From positions 124,001 to 188,000 of the forward strand of contig JAPQWV010000649.1 in the NCBI GenBank assembly GCA_027422505.1: a DNA stretch of 64,000 bases, given 5' to 3'. The notes below the pieces were generated by a model. That model ran no database searches and had not been told where the DNA came from. It saw only the letters and a list, made by a program, of their open reading frames with translations. Numbering within the stretch: position 1 is the stretch's first letter; each line of letters begins with the position of its first letter. Below are positions 26,964-39,492 of this stretch, piece by piece. The stretch is from Craterostigma plantagineum (taxonomy: Eukaryota > Streptophyta > Magnoliopsida > Lamiales > Linderniaceae). A program made the translations under genes and the position numbers.

Positions 26964-27089
26964 TTAATTAATTTTTACCTTCAAAATCTAAAGCTTTTAA
27001 TCTAAAATTATCTCTAAAACCCTCAAATTTTCTGCGAGCTTCCAAATTTTCCTGCAAACTGTCAACTTTAGGGATTACCGTTAACTTTG

Positions 27090-27339
27090 AGTGTTTGTTT
27101 GCTTTGAGGGTTTAAGTATTTTAAAGGTGGGTTTATGATATCTTACAGTGTTTGGTTAGCAGGTTTATCTAAACCATGAGTTTATATAGAACCACTCTAA
27201 ACCCATACAGACAGGTTTAGATAAACACTCCCCTCACATGTGTTTATTAAACCCACTAACCAGACACACATTTTATTTACACTCATATATAAACCCTTTA
27301 AACCCTCCTGAATATAAACATGTCAACCAAACGAGCACT
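27090..27339. mobile_element. Possible hAT-like MITE (unit 2)
   Basis: This is the duplicate of the candidate element at 13028-13277. Confidence 0.4.
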
Positions 27340-30300
27340 GAAAAGCTATACTACGTATAGTAATTTGTACTTTTCTCTGTGTCTGAGTTAAGTGTGCTAC
27401 AAAAGCTCTAAAGTGAACTGTCTTAACGTTCGTTCATTAACAGATGGGTGGAGCCATAATCAATAATATATATTCATATTTTTTACGTGCTCGTTATTCT
27501 GAAAAGATGGTTATTCTTTTATCAGATGAAAACCGTAGTTAAAGTTTCCAACTAGTATACCATATTCAATTTGCTAAATTATTCGGCCTAATAATCCATG
27601 GATAGGGAAGATACAGTGATGAAGTTAATTTAAACATATCTGGTGAAAGTTTAGTTTTCTTTATGTGATCATATTGAATGGTAATCATACTAATCTACAT
27701 ACAGCACACGGACCAAGTTAAAGCCATAAAAATGGTCCTCTATCGTACGATGGGCAGAGAAGACCTCAACAGTTCCTCTCTTTTTATAATCAGCAGGCTT
27801 TGTGCGATCATTTCACAATGTGGATGGAAAATAGGAGAGCCAGGAAAGAGGCAGTGCATGTAAAGGATAAGAAAAGTATTATTTTCTTTTTCATTTTCAC
27901 CGTTCCATTTCATGCTCAGCCTCGTCCCTGTCTCTCAGATCATTCTCCATTGCAAATCAAGATATAATATAATTAAAATGATTCATTAATTACCTCACTT
28001 TTGCTCCAACGATATGTAGCTGATTTCTGGTAAGAGGAAATAATATTTTAGGACAGCAAGGGGTATTGTCTTAATTGAAATATATAATTAGATGTACCCG
28101 ACCAAAGTGTACATTTATTTATTTAGGCCTATTATAAGCTCAGTACACTTGGTTAGTACAATATGTACAAGAAGACATTTCCTGCTATAGCTAAACTATG
28201 TACTTCGCTTGTGGCTCGTACGCAACCAATTCGAAAGTACATATGAAGAAGATTGCCATGTTCGAGCGTTACAAACAACTTCTGTGGTACAAAAATTAGG
28301 TAGGGGCTGAATATCTGACTTTTAAATAGGGCAATTTAAGTTAATACCCTTGCCAGTAGTTTTTCTCAGTTTTCAGGTCATGACATATTTTTTTTTTAGT
28401 TTGAAGGACCAACTATTCGTAAATAGCAGAATTAAGCCTTAAAAATATGAATTGACGAATATACACTTCTTAACATACTATAATAAGAGTTATTTTACGG
28501 CCACTTTCAGTTAGCAGTTATATTATATTGTTACATACGTAAAGTAAACTGTTATTTTTCATCCTTTACTTGTTACTAAGATGCAGTAAAATGTCATCAA
28601 CAGAGAATTTTAATTTTATGAATCACATTTATACGGTGAATCGAGCTCCAAAATTCGAATGCCCATCAACCAACCAATTTCGGCGTGTACTAGGATGTAT
28701 TGTGGTATTGACGAAGCAAGATGTAAGATTTGTAATGAATTTTTATCCTTATATTTAGGGTTCTAATTCGCGAAAATAAGATGAAATCAAAGCCGTTTTT
28801 TGCAACGATTACAGCTAACATGTATAAATTCGAAGTACCCATAGTATGGCTGCTCGGTGCGGCACCTTGTTTGCTCGTTCGTCCGATGTTCATCGTTTAA
28901 TTCTCGAAAATACGGTCGACCCGAATAATTTGGGTTTATTTTTACTACGCCATTAGATTCGAAATTATGTGTCAATTGTTAACTCCCAAGCCGTAAGTGG
29001 TGTAATGCATGTGGTATGAAAGACATCAAAATCAAGCAGAAATCTAGATGTTCGTGAATTGATCAAGATGTTCGTGAATTGAGGTGATGAACAATTGTTA
29101 CTGAATTAAAAACATTTGGTACTATGTCATGCTTTAACAGTACTGGCTGATTATAGTTTGATAGATTGTGGTATATAGATAATAAATTGGTATTGTTCTG
29201 TGTAACGACTAACCGTTACTTGGAGTATAAAAAATGTTTCTAAATTATAATTAAATGAAGAAGGAATATGCTTTTTCTTTTTGAAATGGGGTTTAGAGGG
29301 AAGCAGGGTATATTTTTTTTGTTTGGCGGAATTTGTAAAATTTCCAGGATCCATTACTAGCATAAGCTTTTCCGTTACTATTTTGCCTCGATATGTTACT
29401 AAATCGTCGGTGAAATTTTTGGCAGAAAAACTAGAATGAAATGAATTTTGGGCGGGAGAGTCCAAATAAAATCTAGTATAGATAATCTGTTACCAGCTGT
29501 GTGTGTATCTGTTACTAATTATAGGTTTATGTGTTACCAGAATTATTATAGTTTGTAGATTAGGGTAGAGTAAACGTCTAATTTTTAGGATCAATGGTCT
29601 AAGATTTTCACAGTACGTTCTTCGTAACATGGTTTATGGTACAAACCATATTTTCAATTTATGGTTTAAGAACTAGAAATTAGAGTGCTACTTGTTTTCA
29701 TTAATATTAACTTCAACTTCTTCAATTTTGACATAATATCCACGTATATTTTGCGAAACTTCGTAAATTCATATATTTTAGTGAAAATAGCGTGTTTACA
29801 ATATAGATTTGAAAGTCATAACCTATTACATATTAAATTGTTATTGTGACTATGCATTGTGTTACTCGTATTGTATTGCCTTGTTACCTACATATCGACT
29901 TCTGTTTTTTTTTCTCATCTTCAATTGTTGTTGATTATTGTTAAACTATTACTGCAGGAAATCAGTATCAACATAGAGTTTACGTTTAAGATTAACTGAA
30001 GATATCATTAATTTTGTTGAATCATTTATGTTAGGTCGACCAGGTGGATTATAAAAACAACTAATATTCATGGAACCACTAAGTATTCATGGTAGAAATA
30101 TGAATCTTGATAGAAAAAGTGTATATGTTCACTTTAACTAACCAATAGCCCAATCCTCTGTTCATGCTCATTTTGAAGTTGATATATAACGAAATTTAAG
30201 AAACTTCAAGAAGGTAAGTTACGGATAATCAATTTGGCTGTCAGAGTACTTTGAATCAGAATCATTGATGCCCTGTATCTAAGTTGTGATCGAAATTAGA

Positions 30301-30351
30301 CTGAATGCCAATTCTGGACAGCAGGAATCGAATAAGTGTCCGAAAAACATT

Positions 30352-30667
30352 TTCGGGCACATTTTAGATGTCGATAGACTTCGACTCAGAAAGAGCGTAA
30401 AGAATAAAAGTTATACATAATTAAGTTGACTATTCACAGGAGTTTGAATCAAGGTCATTTGAATTTTAGATCGAAAGTTATACTAAAAAAGGTTCAGGTT
30501 GCCATTTTCGGACAAAGCCCGAAATTTTTTTTCGGGCACATGTTTTAGGTCAATGGACTTCGAATCAGAAAGAACTTAAGAATAAAAGTTATACATAATT
30601 AAGTTGGCTATTCACAGGAGTTTGAATCAAGATCATTTGAATTCGATCGAAAGTTATACTCAAGTTA
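30352..30667. repeat. Imperfect ~180-bp tandem repeat (unit 2)
   Basis: This is the duplicate of the repeat pair at 16290-16605. Confidence 0.6.
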
Positions 30668-31273
30668 TCTACGGTGTTGTATGTTCTATCCCTCTTTGTA
30701 GCTATTATGTCTGATAATATATTTTGAACCTTTGTTAAATCCTTTTTCAGGCGTGATTCAGATTTCATGCATATCATGAATTTTCGTGTTTGTTGTCGTT
30801 GGAAGCTTAGGTTTTTCTTTTTACCACTATGATTTTCGTTGCGAAACAAAAAAGGACGGATAAAAGGCAAGAAGAAAACATCGCGACAAATAGATTAACC
30901 TAACATTGCCTAACACAAGCAAAAAACTGATGATGCCATACAACCATATTAGCTTCAGAGATTGAAGAAAGTTTGATCCAACGGCCATGAATGTCTGCTT
31001 CATCGTTGAGTTGCTGAATTTCATCCTAAGACTCGATTTGAGTGAGATTACCGTTCGCTTCAGCTCCTGCAAATTCGCGTTTGAAATCCATGAGAGCATA
31101 AGCAATCTATAAAAAACTAAAAGATGGTGGCTTTATCTTCTCATAACCAAGATATATTTTTCTGACAACAGAGCAGAAAATCACCCAATGATTGAAGAAC
31201 CATTAATAGTATATAATTGAAGGACGACCTCAGAAGTTGATTGAATATTATCAGTTAAGCTTCAGACTTTTTA

Positions 31274-31329
31274 GAGCATCTCCAACCGAGCATCAAAACG
31301 CAAAATTTGGGATAAATTTACTCCACCCG
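31274..31329. mobile_element. Harbinger-like element, left part, interrupted by Copia
   Basis: The terminal repeat GAGCATCTCCAACCGAG follows a TTA at 31271-31273. The matching right terminus, inverted as GACCATCTCCAACCGAG, ends at 54353 and is followed by TTA. The 3-bp TTA duplication and this type of end fit PIF/Harbinger elements. The Copia retrotransposon inserted 56 bp inside. Confidence 0.55.
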
Positions 31330-31765
31330 TATTGAATCGAAATTGATCGTGTGTGTGGTGTGATTTGTTAAACAAGGATGTAACGTGGTTCGGATTTTGA
31401 ATATCCTACATCCACGGAGCAAGAAATCGATGCTTTACTCAAGAACTCAATTTTACAGAATGAACACACACACTATCTTCTACAGTGACGCATACTGGCG
31501 AAGGAGAAGATAAAACCAAAACAAAACAATGTCAAAAGACTGTTAAGTCCCTGTTAGTTAAAACTAAAATACAAAAGGCGTTACAGCAACTTTATAAGTG
31601 TAACACGCCATCTCTTCTACTTAAAGAATCCCACGTGTGAAACAGAGTAGAAAAACCTGTATCATAGAACAGAATCAAAAACTATAGTATAAAACAGAAT
31701 CAAAGCATTAGCATAAACAGATCACCCATAAACAGATCACCCATTATCACCGTTCTGTTTTAACA
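31330..31765 (-). repeat. Copia 3' LTR
   Basis: This 436-bp LTR begins TGTTAAAACAG on the minus strand and ends GATTCAATA. It contains a direct repeat of GGGTGATCTGTTTATG near its start and a TATA-like CTTATAAAG. Its first bases TGTTAA also give the last codon and stop of the Copia polyprotein. Confidence 0.95.
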
Positions 31766-32432
31766 CCCCCCGCAAGATGGATGGTAGAGGTCTCTAACAG
31801 ACATCTTGACCAAGAGTTGTCGCAGAACAGGTCCGGTGAGGGGTTTAGTAAAAGCATCGGCTAGCTGATCTTCTGATTTAACAGGAAGCAGTTTAATGTC
31901 ACCCTTTGCGATATGATCCCTAATGAAATGACAGTCTATTTCAATGTGTTTGGATCGCTCGTGGAACTTAGGATTATTGGCTAATTGAAGGGTGGATAGG
32001 TTGTCACAGAAAATGACCGGAGTATGAACTAAATGTATGCTGAGTTCACTCAATAGACTCTTAACCCATAGCAGTTCACAGAGTAGTGATCCTAAGGCTC
32101 TATATTCAGCCTCCGTGGAGGATCTAGACACGGTGGCTTGCCTTTTAGCCTTCCAAGTAATAATAGAGTCACCTAAGAAGGTACAGTACCCCGTAACAGA
32201 TTTCCTAGTGTCTCTACACGCGGCCCAATCGGCATCAGAAAAACCTTTCAAGTCTAAGTTACCAGATGAGCTGAAAAAGATCCCCTGCCCAGGTGCACTT
32301 TTAAGGTATCTAAGGAGATGGTGGGCAGCCATCATATGACTAGTCCTAGGGGCAGAAATGAATTGACTCAACTTATGGATGGCATAGGTGATGTCTGGTC
32401 TAGTAAAGGAAAGATATAGTAACCTACCTATC
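31760..32432 (-). pseudogene. Copia polyprotein, C-terminal part (end of RT and RNase H)
   Basis: This is the continuation of the polyprotein on the far side of the insert: GRLLYLSFTRPDITYAIHKL, then RNase H with GFSDADWAACRDTRKS, STEAEYRAL and FCDNLSTLQLANNPKFHERS. The frame ends SCGGC and a TAA, of which the last codon and stop lie in the LTR. The polypurine tract GCGGGGGG just before the LTR (31766-31773) is thus part of the coding sequence. The segment has no start codon of its own that makes sense. Confidence 0.93.
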
Positions 32433-32939
32433 TGTAATACCCGTAAATTTCAAATACGGGATTTCGAATGAAGTTAGTATTGTAAATGTTTGAATTAACG
32501 AACTTATTACCCGAACGGGTCCAATAGGAGCAAGATATTCGGCTCAATAAAAGAGATTCAATAAAGAAATTAAATAAATAATTTAGACCAAACTACTATA
32601 GAGCCCAAGTCGAATCTAATGATGACCCAAAGTGATATATTACCCAGGCAGATTAAACCAAATTAATGAGAATCAAATAAATATTTGATGCCAACCAAGT
32701 AAATTTAAAAAGCCCAAGTCAATTTATTGGTTGGGTCCAAAATAATATATTACTTAAACTAAAGTGGTCCAAGCTAGTGTGAACTTGATATAAAAGGTTT
32801 CCAAGGCCCAAATAGATTGGTACTTTGGCCCAAAGGAATTATAAGATAAATATCACTTTTATTAATCACTAGGAGACGTGCACACCATACTCTTCCTTGC
32901 CACTTAGTACAAAAATAATTATTATGGGTCAAAGATAGA

Positions 32940-32998
<59 letters not shown>

Positions 32999-35900
32999 AC
33001 AAAGAAAGAAGATAAAACTGAACAACGAAGAAACGAAGAAGACGAAGTCGAGCTAAAGGAAATTTGGGCAAGCTCACCACCATCAAACCATCAAAACGAA
33101 ATTGGGGAAGTGAGGTAGGTTGATTCACACCTACAACACTTAAATATTTCTTGAAAATGTTCGAAACTTGGGTGCTAATACTGCAAGTTCGAAAATGATG
33201 GATTTCTTGGTACTAGGTGACTTTGGTAATTATTATTTGAGGTTATGTGTTTCGTTGAACCTAAATTATGAGTTTGGAGTGAATATCCATGCTTGTATGC
33301 TTAGGGTATTTATGCGAGGGGCATTGAAAGGTGAAGAGAAATTTTAAAAAAATAGAGTTTGTTCGTAGTTAGTGAGATTTCGACCATGTTGTTGTTTGCT
33401 AGGTGTCTAACCTTGTATTTGTTGGTATTGATTATTGGGTATTACGTGTTTTCGTCCCAAACCCCATATATGGATCTTTTATAGGGGTAAACATGATCAT
33501 ATGCTTAGGACTGGAATTAGAAAATTCTAAGTGAAGTATTGAAGATTGGGGGTATTGAATGCTTAGGGTTTTGAGTGTTACGAGTGGAAATAGGATTTTT
33601 CTTGTAAAGTGTAGGACCTTAGTCTAACGGGTTGGGATAGTTCACGAATCGGGAGATGATTCTTGGGTCGTAAAGTAGTTAGGCGGGTTAGAAACTTTCG
33701 CAAATTGGGGGACTCATCGGGTTAATAGAATTTATTTGTGGGTTAGATTTGAGAGAGGGAATTAGATTTTGCGGGCTAGGGACGTTCACAAATCTTGAGA
33801 TAGGGCGGGCTGAAATTAGTTCACGAGCCGAAGGCTTCGTGAAATGAGAGGCGTGCTCGGATCTCAAGGTAGTTCGCGGGCTAGGGGTTCTCGTGTTGTG
33901 AGATAGAATTGTTATTTCGCAGGTCAATACGGAGTTGGTACACAAGTTGTTTTCGGATGTTTAGTATTTAGGAAACTCGGATTTTTCATAATAAATCTTT
34001 ACTTGTGGTTGTTGTCAAGTTAAGAATGTGAGTCTATTATTTCAGAAAGGATATGGTGTTTGTGAAGGTCTGATAAATGTTAGGGCGTACGATTTCTGGG
34101 TTTAGGATATTCTTTGGTAATATAGGAAGATTTGAAGGTTTCGGATTTCGAGCGATTTTGAGGTTCTATCGGTTTTACTTTACGGGCCGTTTTATTTTGT
34201 AAGCTATGCTTGAAATAGAATTTCGAACTAGTAGGAAAATCGGCCGAATGGGTTTAGGGTCGCGAAAGTGTTTCGCGGGCCCAAAGGGTTGTTTCGATGT
34301 GTGAGTAAAACATGTTTCGCGGGCCAAAATTTGAATTCTCGCGGGCTAGTCTTTCGCAGGCCGACTTGAAGGGTGATTCCTGTTAGAGGCGTCGCGGGCC
34401 AATTTCAGTTTCGCGGACCGATGGTCTTTCACGGGGTGATTCCTGTGAAGGGCATCGCGGGCCGATTTTAGGTTTCGCGGGCCGATTGACTTTCACAGGG
34501 TGATTCCTGTGAGAGAAATCGGCCGATTCGCGGGCTTAAATTGGGCTTCGTGCGTCCAGTCGGGCGACTCGCGAACTTAAGTTGGGCTTTGCGCGTCTAA
34601 TCGGACGATTATGCGAACGCGGCGAAAGTCCCGTGAATTCGAGCGTTGACCCGCAAGTGTTTCGGGTTGACCACCTTTTGAAAGTGGGATCGGGCGATTT
34701 AAGATTTGGGCCTTGACCGGAATTTGTGTGAGTTTGACCGACGATTTAAATTTTTGGGCTTTTGCCCTATTTTAGGCCCAATCATTTTGAATAAAATTAT
34801 TTTCGGCCCAAATCAGTTTAATAAAATATTTTCGTATATTGACTAATATTTTCGGGTCAACCCATATTTTAAAAATTTAAAGGTTATTTTGGGATTTAAA
34901 ACCTTCGGCTTAGCTTGATATTTTAAGGGTTAGCTTGACTTAGCGAACTCTTTTCAAACAACTATCTTTCAAATAGCGTATTAAATATAATATGTTAGAA
35001 ACTTGAGACCGTAGCTAGTCAAGTAAGTTAGATAGTATACTGACATGATAATTCTGTGCCTAAGGTCGGGAGTAGGAATTTCGCTGGTCAGGTAGCAAGT
35101 AATCTACGGATGACAGGTAAGTGAGAACTTCAACTACAACACATAAATGTATTATATGCCATTGATTTATGTGACTGTCTAAGTGTTTTTATGTGATATG
35201 AATTATTTGTGACATGTCAATGCATGGTTAGTAAAGTAATTTATTTTATCGCATGGCATTTTCATGTGCACGCACGTTTCATTTGGGGGATTCGAGGTGT
35301 GAGCGTGTACCGTGTCTATCGCCTGAGAGCGATGATATTTGCCGATATAGGCATCTGATGTCGACTCACAGTTGAGTCGGGGCTACTTCTATGGCACCAT
35401 GACGGCGTGGTGCGTCGTCGGTTATATTATATAGATATTGGGCTGCGGCCCTGTTTATTTATTTGGGCAAATGCCCTGTTGGCGGTAGGGGGTGACCTGG
35501 AGGGTGCGACCTGAGGGAATAAGCAACACAGGGGTAACCCTGATGTAGGCAACCTCGGCGTGGGCTACCAGCGTGAGCGACCGCCTGGCAGAGGGGACGA
35601 CCTGGGAAACGGCGACCTAGGGGAAACGTGGTGCATCCTAGCGTAAGCCACCCGGCGTGGGTCGCTGTCATATTTATCCATATTGGATTTGAGCTCATTT
35701 ATGGTGCATAGTAAGATTAGCCGAGGGCCCTGAGTGAAAGTAGTACGAGTATTAAACGCATTGGCGCGGATGCCTTTGCAGGGTTATTGGGCACTTGCAT
35801 AGCATGCATCATTCTTACTTACTGAGCTTTATAGCTCATTCCCTATATTTATGTGTTGTAGGTACGACAGAGTCGGACGTTGAGAAACGTCACGACTAAG

Positions 35901-36149
35901 GCAGACTGACGGCGGTACTCCACGGTCTTTTGAGGGTAAGGCTGTACATGGATGACGACCTGTGGAGCGATTGTTAGGATGTTTGTATAAATATTTTGAG
36001 GGCTTCGTCCTTGGTATGATTAGACAATGTAGATTTTGTTCGGTCGTAATATGTTTTATTTTAAGAAAAGTTTTTGAAATATGGGCTTTCCGCGGCTTAC
36101 GTTGCGGAAATCCGCCGCTAATTAGTATTCGAAAGTGAGGGTCGCCTCA
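32433..36149 (+). repeat. Long LTR 1 (3717 bp)
   Basis: This LTR contains a TATA-like GATATAAAAGG near 32788, a 52-bp GA run at 32943-32994, and a GC-rich block of repeated TCGCGGGCC motifs at ~34270-34550. It differs from LTRs 2 and 3 by a longer GA run (26 versus 20 units), A for G at 35811, one G fewer near 35530 and a 5-bp shorter form of GATGTTTGTATAA near 35978. Confidence 0.95.
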
Positions 36150-36151
36150 GG

Positions 36152-36163
36152 TGGTATCAGAGC
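36152..36163 (+). promoter_or_regulatory. Primer-binding site of internal region 1
   Basis: TGGTATCAGAGC, complementary to initiator tRNA-Met, lies two bases after the LTR end. Confidence 0.9.
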
Positions 36164-36309
36164 TTAGGATATAGGTTCTGTAGACTGTCCATGTACGGCC
36201 GCTCAAAAGCGTGGAGGATCAGCCTTGCCTGTAAGCTTTACGTTTGATATGATTATGTGTTTATAATAATGTGCCTATTTGCTTGACTAATTGTAGATAT
36301 AGCGAGAAA

Positions 36310-36903
36310 ATGACAAACGAACATAGGGAATGCACTGGCGAGTCAAGTCGTGGGGTTGCACCTAAGTCCCCTACGAACGAACGAGACTCAACACTTTTAT
36401 ACCTTACCAAAATGATCCAACAACAATCGGATCAGATTACTGAGCTTAAGGATCAAGTCGGTGAACTCAAAGACCTGATCTATAAACTCATTGGTACTAC
36501 CAACCCTAACCCTACTAATAAAGAGGACAAAATTTGCCAAGGTCAGAAAGGTAAGAGAAAAGCAGAACATAGGCTAAACCAAGCGGTAAACAGGAAACAT
36601 CTATTCCTTGAGAACCCTGACAATGTTCAAACCACTCCCCAAATTCACGCTCCAAATCTCAAAGCTCAATGCCAACAATGCGGGCGTCGCCACATGGGTA
36701 TCTGTTATGGCCTAGGACCTAGACTCAATCCCAATCCTCAATGCTCTCGATGTGGAGGAAGCCACTTCGCTAGAAATTGTCGGACGCACATCCCTTTAGA
36801 ACCAGATCAAACATCGGCACAACCCTCCCCAACCCCTGCACGGATATTCAACTTAAACCTGGACGAAACAGAAATCCTTCGCACGGAAATAACGGGTACG
36901 TAA
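36310..36903 (+). CDS. Gag-like zinc-knuckle protein of the long-LTR element, copy 1
   Basis: The frame is open from 36271, but the likely start is the inner ATG at 36310 (MTNEHRECTGESS), giving 197 residues; it stops with TAA. Near the N-terminus a heptad-like stretch (IQQQSDQITELKDQVGELKD) predicts a coiled coil. The C-terminal half has two cysteine-histidine knuckles, CQQCGRRHMGIC and CSRCGGSHFARNC. Both are one residue short of the standard CX2CX4HX4C. The capsid core of a normal Gag is missing, so this is probably a nucleocapsid-like remnant. It could still bind RNA, but that is inference. Confidence 0.7.
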   Translation: MTNEHRECTGESSRGVAPKSPTNERDSTLLYLTKMIQQQSDQITELKDQVGELKDLIYKLIGTTNPNPTNKEDKICQGQKGKRKAEHRLNQAVNRKHLFLENPDNVQTTPQIHAPNLKAQCQQCGRRHMGICYGLGPRLNPNPQCSRCGGSHFARNCRTHIPLEPDQTSAQPSPTPARIFNLNLDETEILRTEITGT

Positions 36904-38938
36904 ATAGTTTATGGTTATTTACGATCTAATGGTGAGCTTACAAAATTAAGCCACACATTTAAATACGTGACCATATTGTGTGCTGAAGGTGGAAATACCT
37001 TCTAACCTTTCGAGTATAATAAGGTATTAACCTTCCAAATGGAGGTCCAACACAAAATAATCAAGTGTTGGAAAAATACCCCATTATTAGTTAGGATAGC
37101 AGCTTGAGTATCGATCTGGACCGTAATCTTGAATGGTAAGCTTTCAAAACATGAGGGCGTATCTGATCTTCCTAGGAAATATCGTAGGCTTCAACTACCC
37201 TAGAGGAGAAATATCCGTCTTACGGGTAAAACCAGCCAAAATTAATTTTCCACATTTATGATCTAAAGATTCGGTAACTTCTGAGGACAAGTTACGAATC
37301 TTTTCTCGCGTATGTGATTAGACGGAGGGATTACCTCACCCTTAACCAAAACTGTGCAGATAGCTAATAAAAGTACCGATGTACTTCCCGATAATATTCC
37401 GAGATTTCTCCTTGATCTATTTACGATCAAAGGCATGTTCCTTCTCCATTACATATTCTTCTTCCTGGAATATCAAGATGAAGCTACACTCCACTTCTTC
37501 CATCACAACGATTTTAAACCCAGTAACACCTGAGTATAACCTTATGCTCTAATCTTTCTGCTCATCCTGAGAGACATCCATGTTCAGTAACAGAGTAGCG
37601 CAGTAGAAGCATGGTGAGTGCTCATATTTCCCTATCATTGCCTGAACAAAAAAAAAATGCAACTAACCTTATTACTTATTAGCTCAACCTCAAGGCACTA
37701 CAGATTCGACCGGTGTAAGTGATCGTTGTACCTACCTTATGAGGAATCAACCATTTGAATAGGAGGGCGACATGAAGGATCCTATAATAACCTTTATACT
37801 CATGCTTCTCTATTTTCTATCTCGACGGGATGCTTTCTTTCTTGAACTCCGATCACTGCCTCAACATTTCTTCGCAGATTTCTGGAGATAGGAATCTGGT
37901 GATCCCTTTAAAGGGGGAGTAAGAAATAGATTATTCGTAGGCGCTCTTCATGTTGAAATTTAAGTAGGGTAAACCATGACCCAGTCATCGATAGAAAGTT
38001 TCTTTTCTAACAGATCGTAACTTAGGGATTATTATAAGGAGAAAAGATATGTAGTGTTTATGTATCCTAGCAAAAGGCCGCCATCATCATCTTCAATAAG
38101 TGAGCAAAGGATAATCACCCGTTGTTGATGGTGGTGTTATGAACTGACGTAAGAAGCAAAAGAACAATAGGTCGATTATGCCCTAGTACACGCAAAATAG
38201 GACTACTGTTAAGGTTTAGGATATACCCTGCACTTAGCCTTTTAGAAGCTTACAGAAATCTTAGATGGGACCTTGCATGCCGGGAAAGCGACAGTGGTAT
38301 AATAAATCATAGCAGAGATATTGTTTTGCCGATGCAACTTAACTTATGATGATCCTACCGCTTTTGAACTTCTACACTTGCTATTTGTTTTTCATCCGAG
38401 ATTCATTTGAAATTGAATCAATAGAGACTCCAGAAATAGGAATTTCTTACTGCGATGACTACCACAATGAGTTCTTAGACCATAAGAAATTTGTGCAAGA
38501 ATCTTACTCACCTTGGATGATCTCTAGAGTTTACCTGACTCGAACAAGATCTGTAAGACTAGTGGTGACCCAAATTTCGCGCTTGATCTCGAATTCTCTA
38601 TCCTATTTTCCTCTGTCTACGAAGGTTGTTTCAAATTTTCTATTGCATCTCTATCGCTAGGAAAGGATAACTTTCAATCTGAGATCATCACCCCAAGTAG
38701 AAAAATTATCAAAAACTTCGATCCTCTGTCCTCAAATTAGAATTACAGAACTCGAAAGAATGGTTCTATTTTCATAAGAGTTCGTTCTTTTCAAATTCAT
38801 CCAGTAAGGATTCTTCTAAGAACTATTAAGTAATTATCTTTCACCTAACCAAGCCAACTCACTCCCCTACCGATTGTTACCCGGAATTGTTCCAATGGGC
38901 GGAATTTCGGGGGCGAAATTCTTTTAAGGAGGGGTGGA
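36904..38938 (+). other. Non-coding remainder of internal region 1
   Basis: After the Gag-like frame I find no protease, RT, RNase H or integrase motif in any frame. A 104-codon frame at 38346-38660 is unrecognised. The stretch ends with a purine-rich tract before LTR 2. The second internal region (43403-45437) is the same apart from at least two substitutions, near 44008 and 44125. Confidence 0.7.
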
Positions 38939-39445
38939 TGTAATACCCGTAAATTTCAAATACGGGATTTCGAATGAAGTTAGTATTGTAAATGTTTGAA
39001 TTAACGAACTTATTACCCGAACGGGTCCAATAGGAGCAAGATATTCGGCTCAATAAAAGAGATTCAATAAAGAAATTAAATAAATAATTTAGACCAAACT
39101 ACTATAGAGCCCAAGTCGAATCTAATGATGACCCAAAGTGATATATTACCCAGGCAGATTAAACCAAATTAATGAGAATCAAATAAATATTTGATGCCAA
39201 CCAAGTAAATTTAAAAAGCCCAAGTCAATTTATTGGTTGGGTCCAAAATAATATATTACTTAAACTAAAGTGGTCCAAGCTAGTGTGAACTTGATATAAA
39301 AGGTTTCCAAGGCCCAAATAGATTGGTACTTTGGCCCAAAGGAATTATAAGATAAATATCACTTTTATTAATCACTAGGAGACGTGCACACCATACTCTT
39401 CCTTGCCACTTAGTACAAAAATAATTATTATGGGTCAAAGATAGA

Positions 39446-39492
<47 letters not shown>

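Larger units (their letters stand above)
17722..31783. repeat. 14.06-kb direct tandem duplication, unit 2
   Basis: This is the second unit of the head-to-tail duplication. It starts with GTAGAG joined to GLR exon 2 sequence and runs through the same RPT5 pseudogene, 108-aa gene, MITEs and Copia 3' LTR as unit 1. After the second GTAGAG (31784-31789) the sequence continues into the genuine Copia RNase H coding region, so the right-hand breakpoint lies inside the Copia element. The duplication therefore happened after the Copia insertion. Confidence 0.95.

Noticed and set aside
32774..33128. Open frames with long Leu-Ser runs in the long LTRs (also near 39280-39622 and 45779-46121)
   Set aside because: They are translations of the GA/TC microsatellite in the LTR, not proteins.
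34265..34560. CRISPR-like or satellite array in the LTR
   Set aside because: Repeats are irregular in length and spacing and sit inside a plant LTR; this is an LTR-internal repeat block.
38346..38660. 104-codon frame in the long-LTR internal region
   Set aside because: No retroviral motif; the surrounding sequence is full of stops and the frame is no longer than chance would allow.
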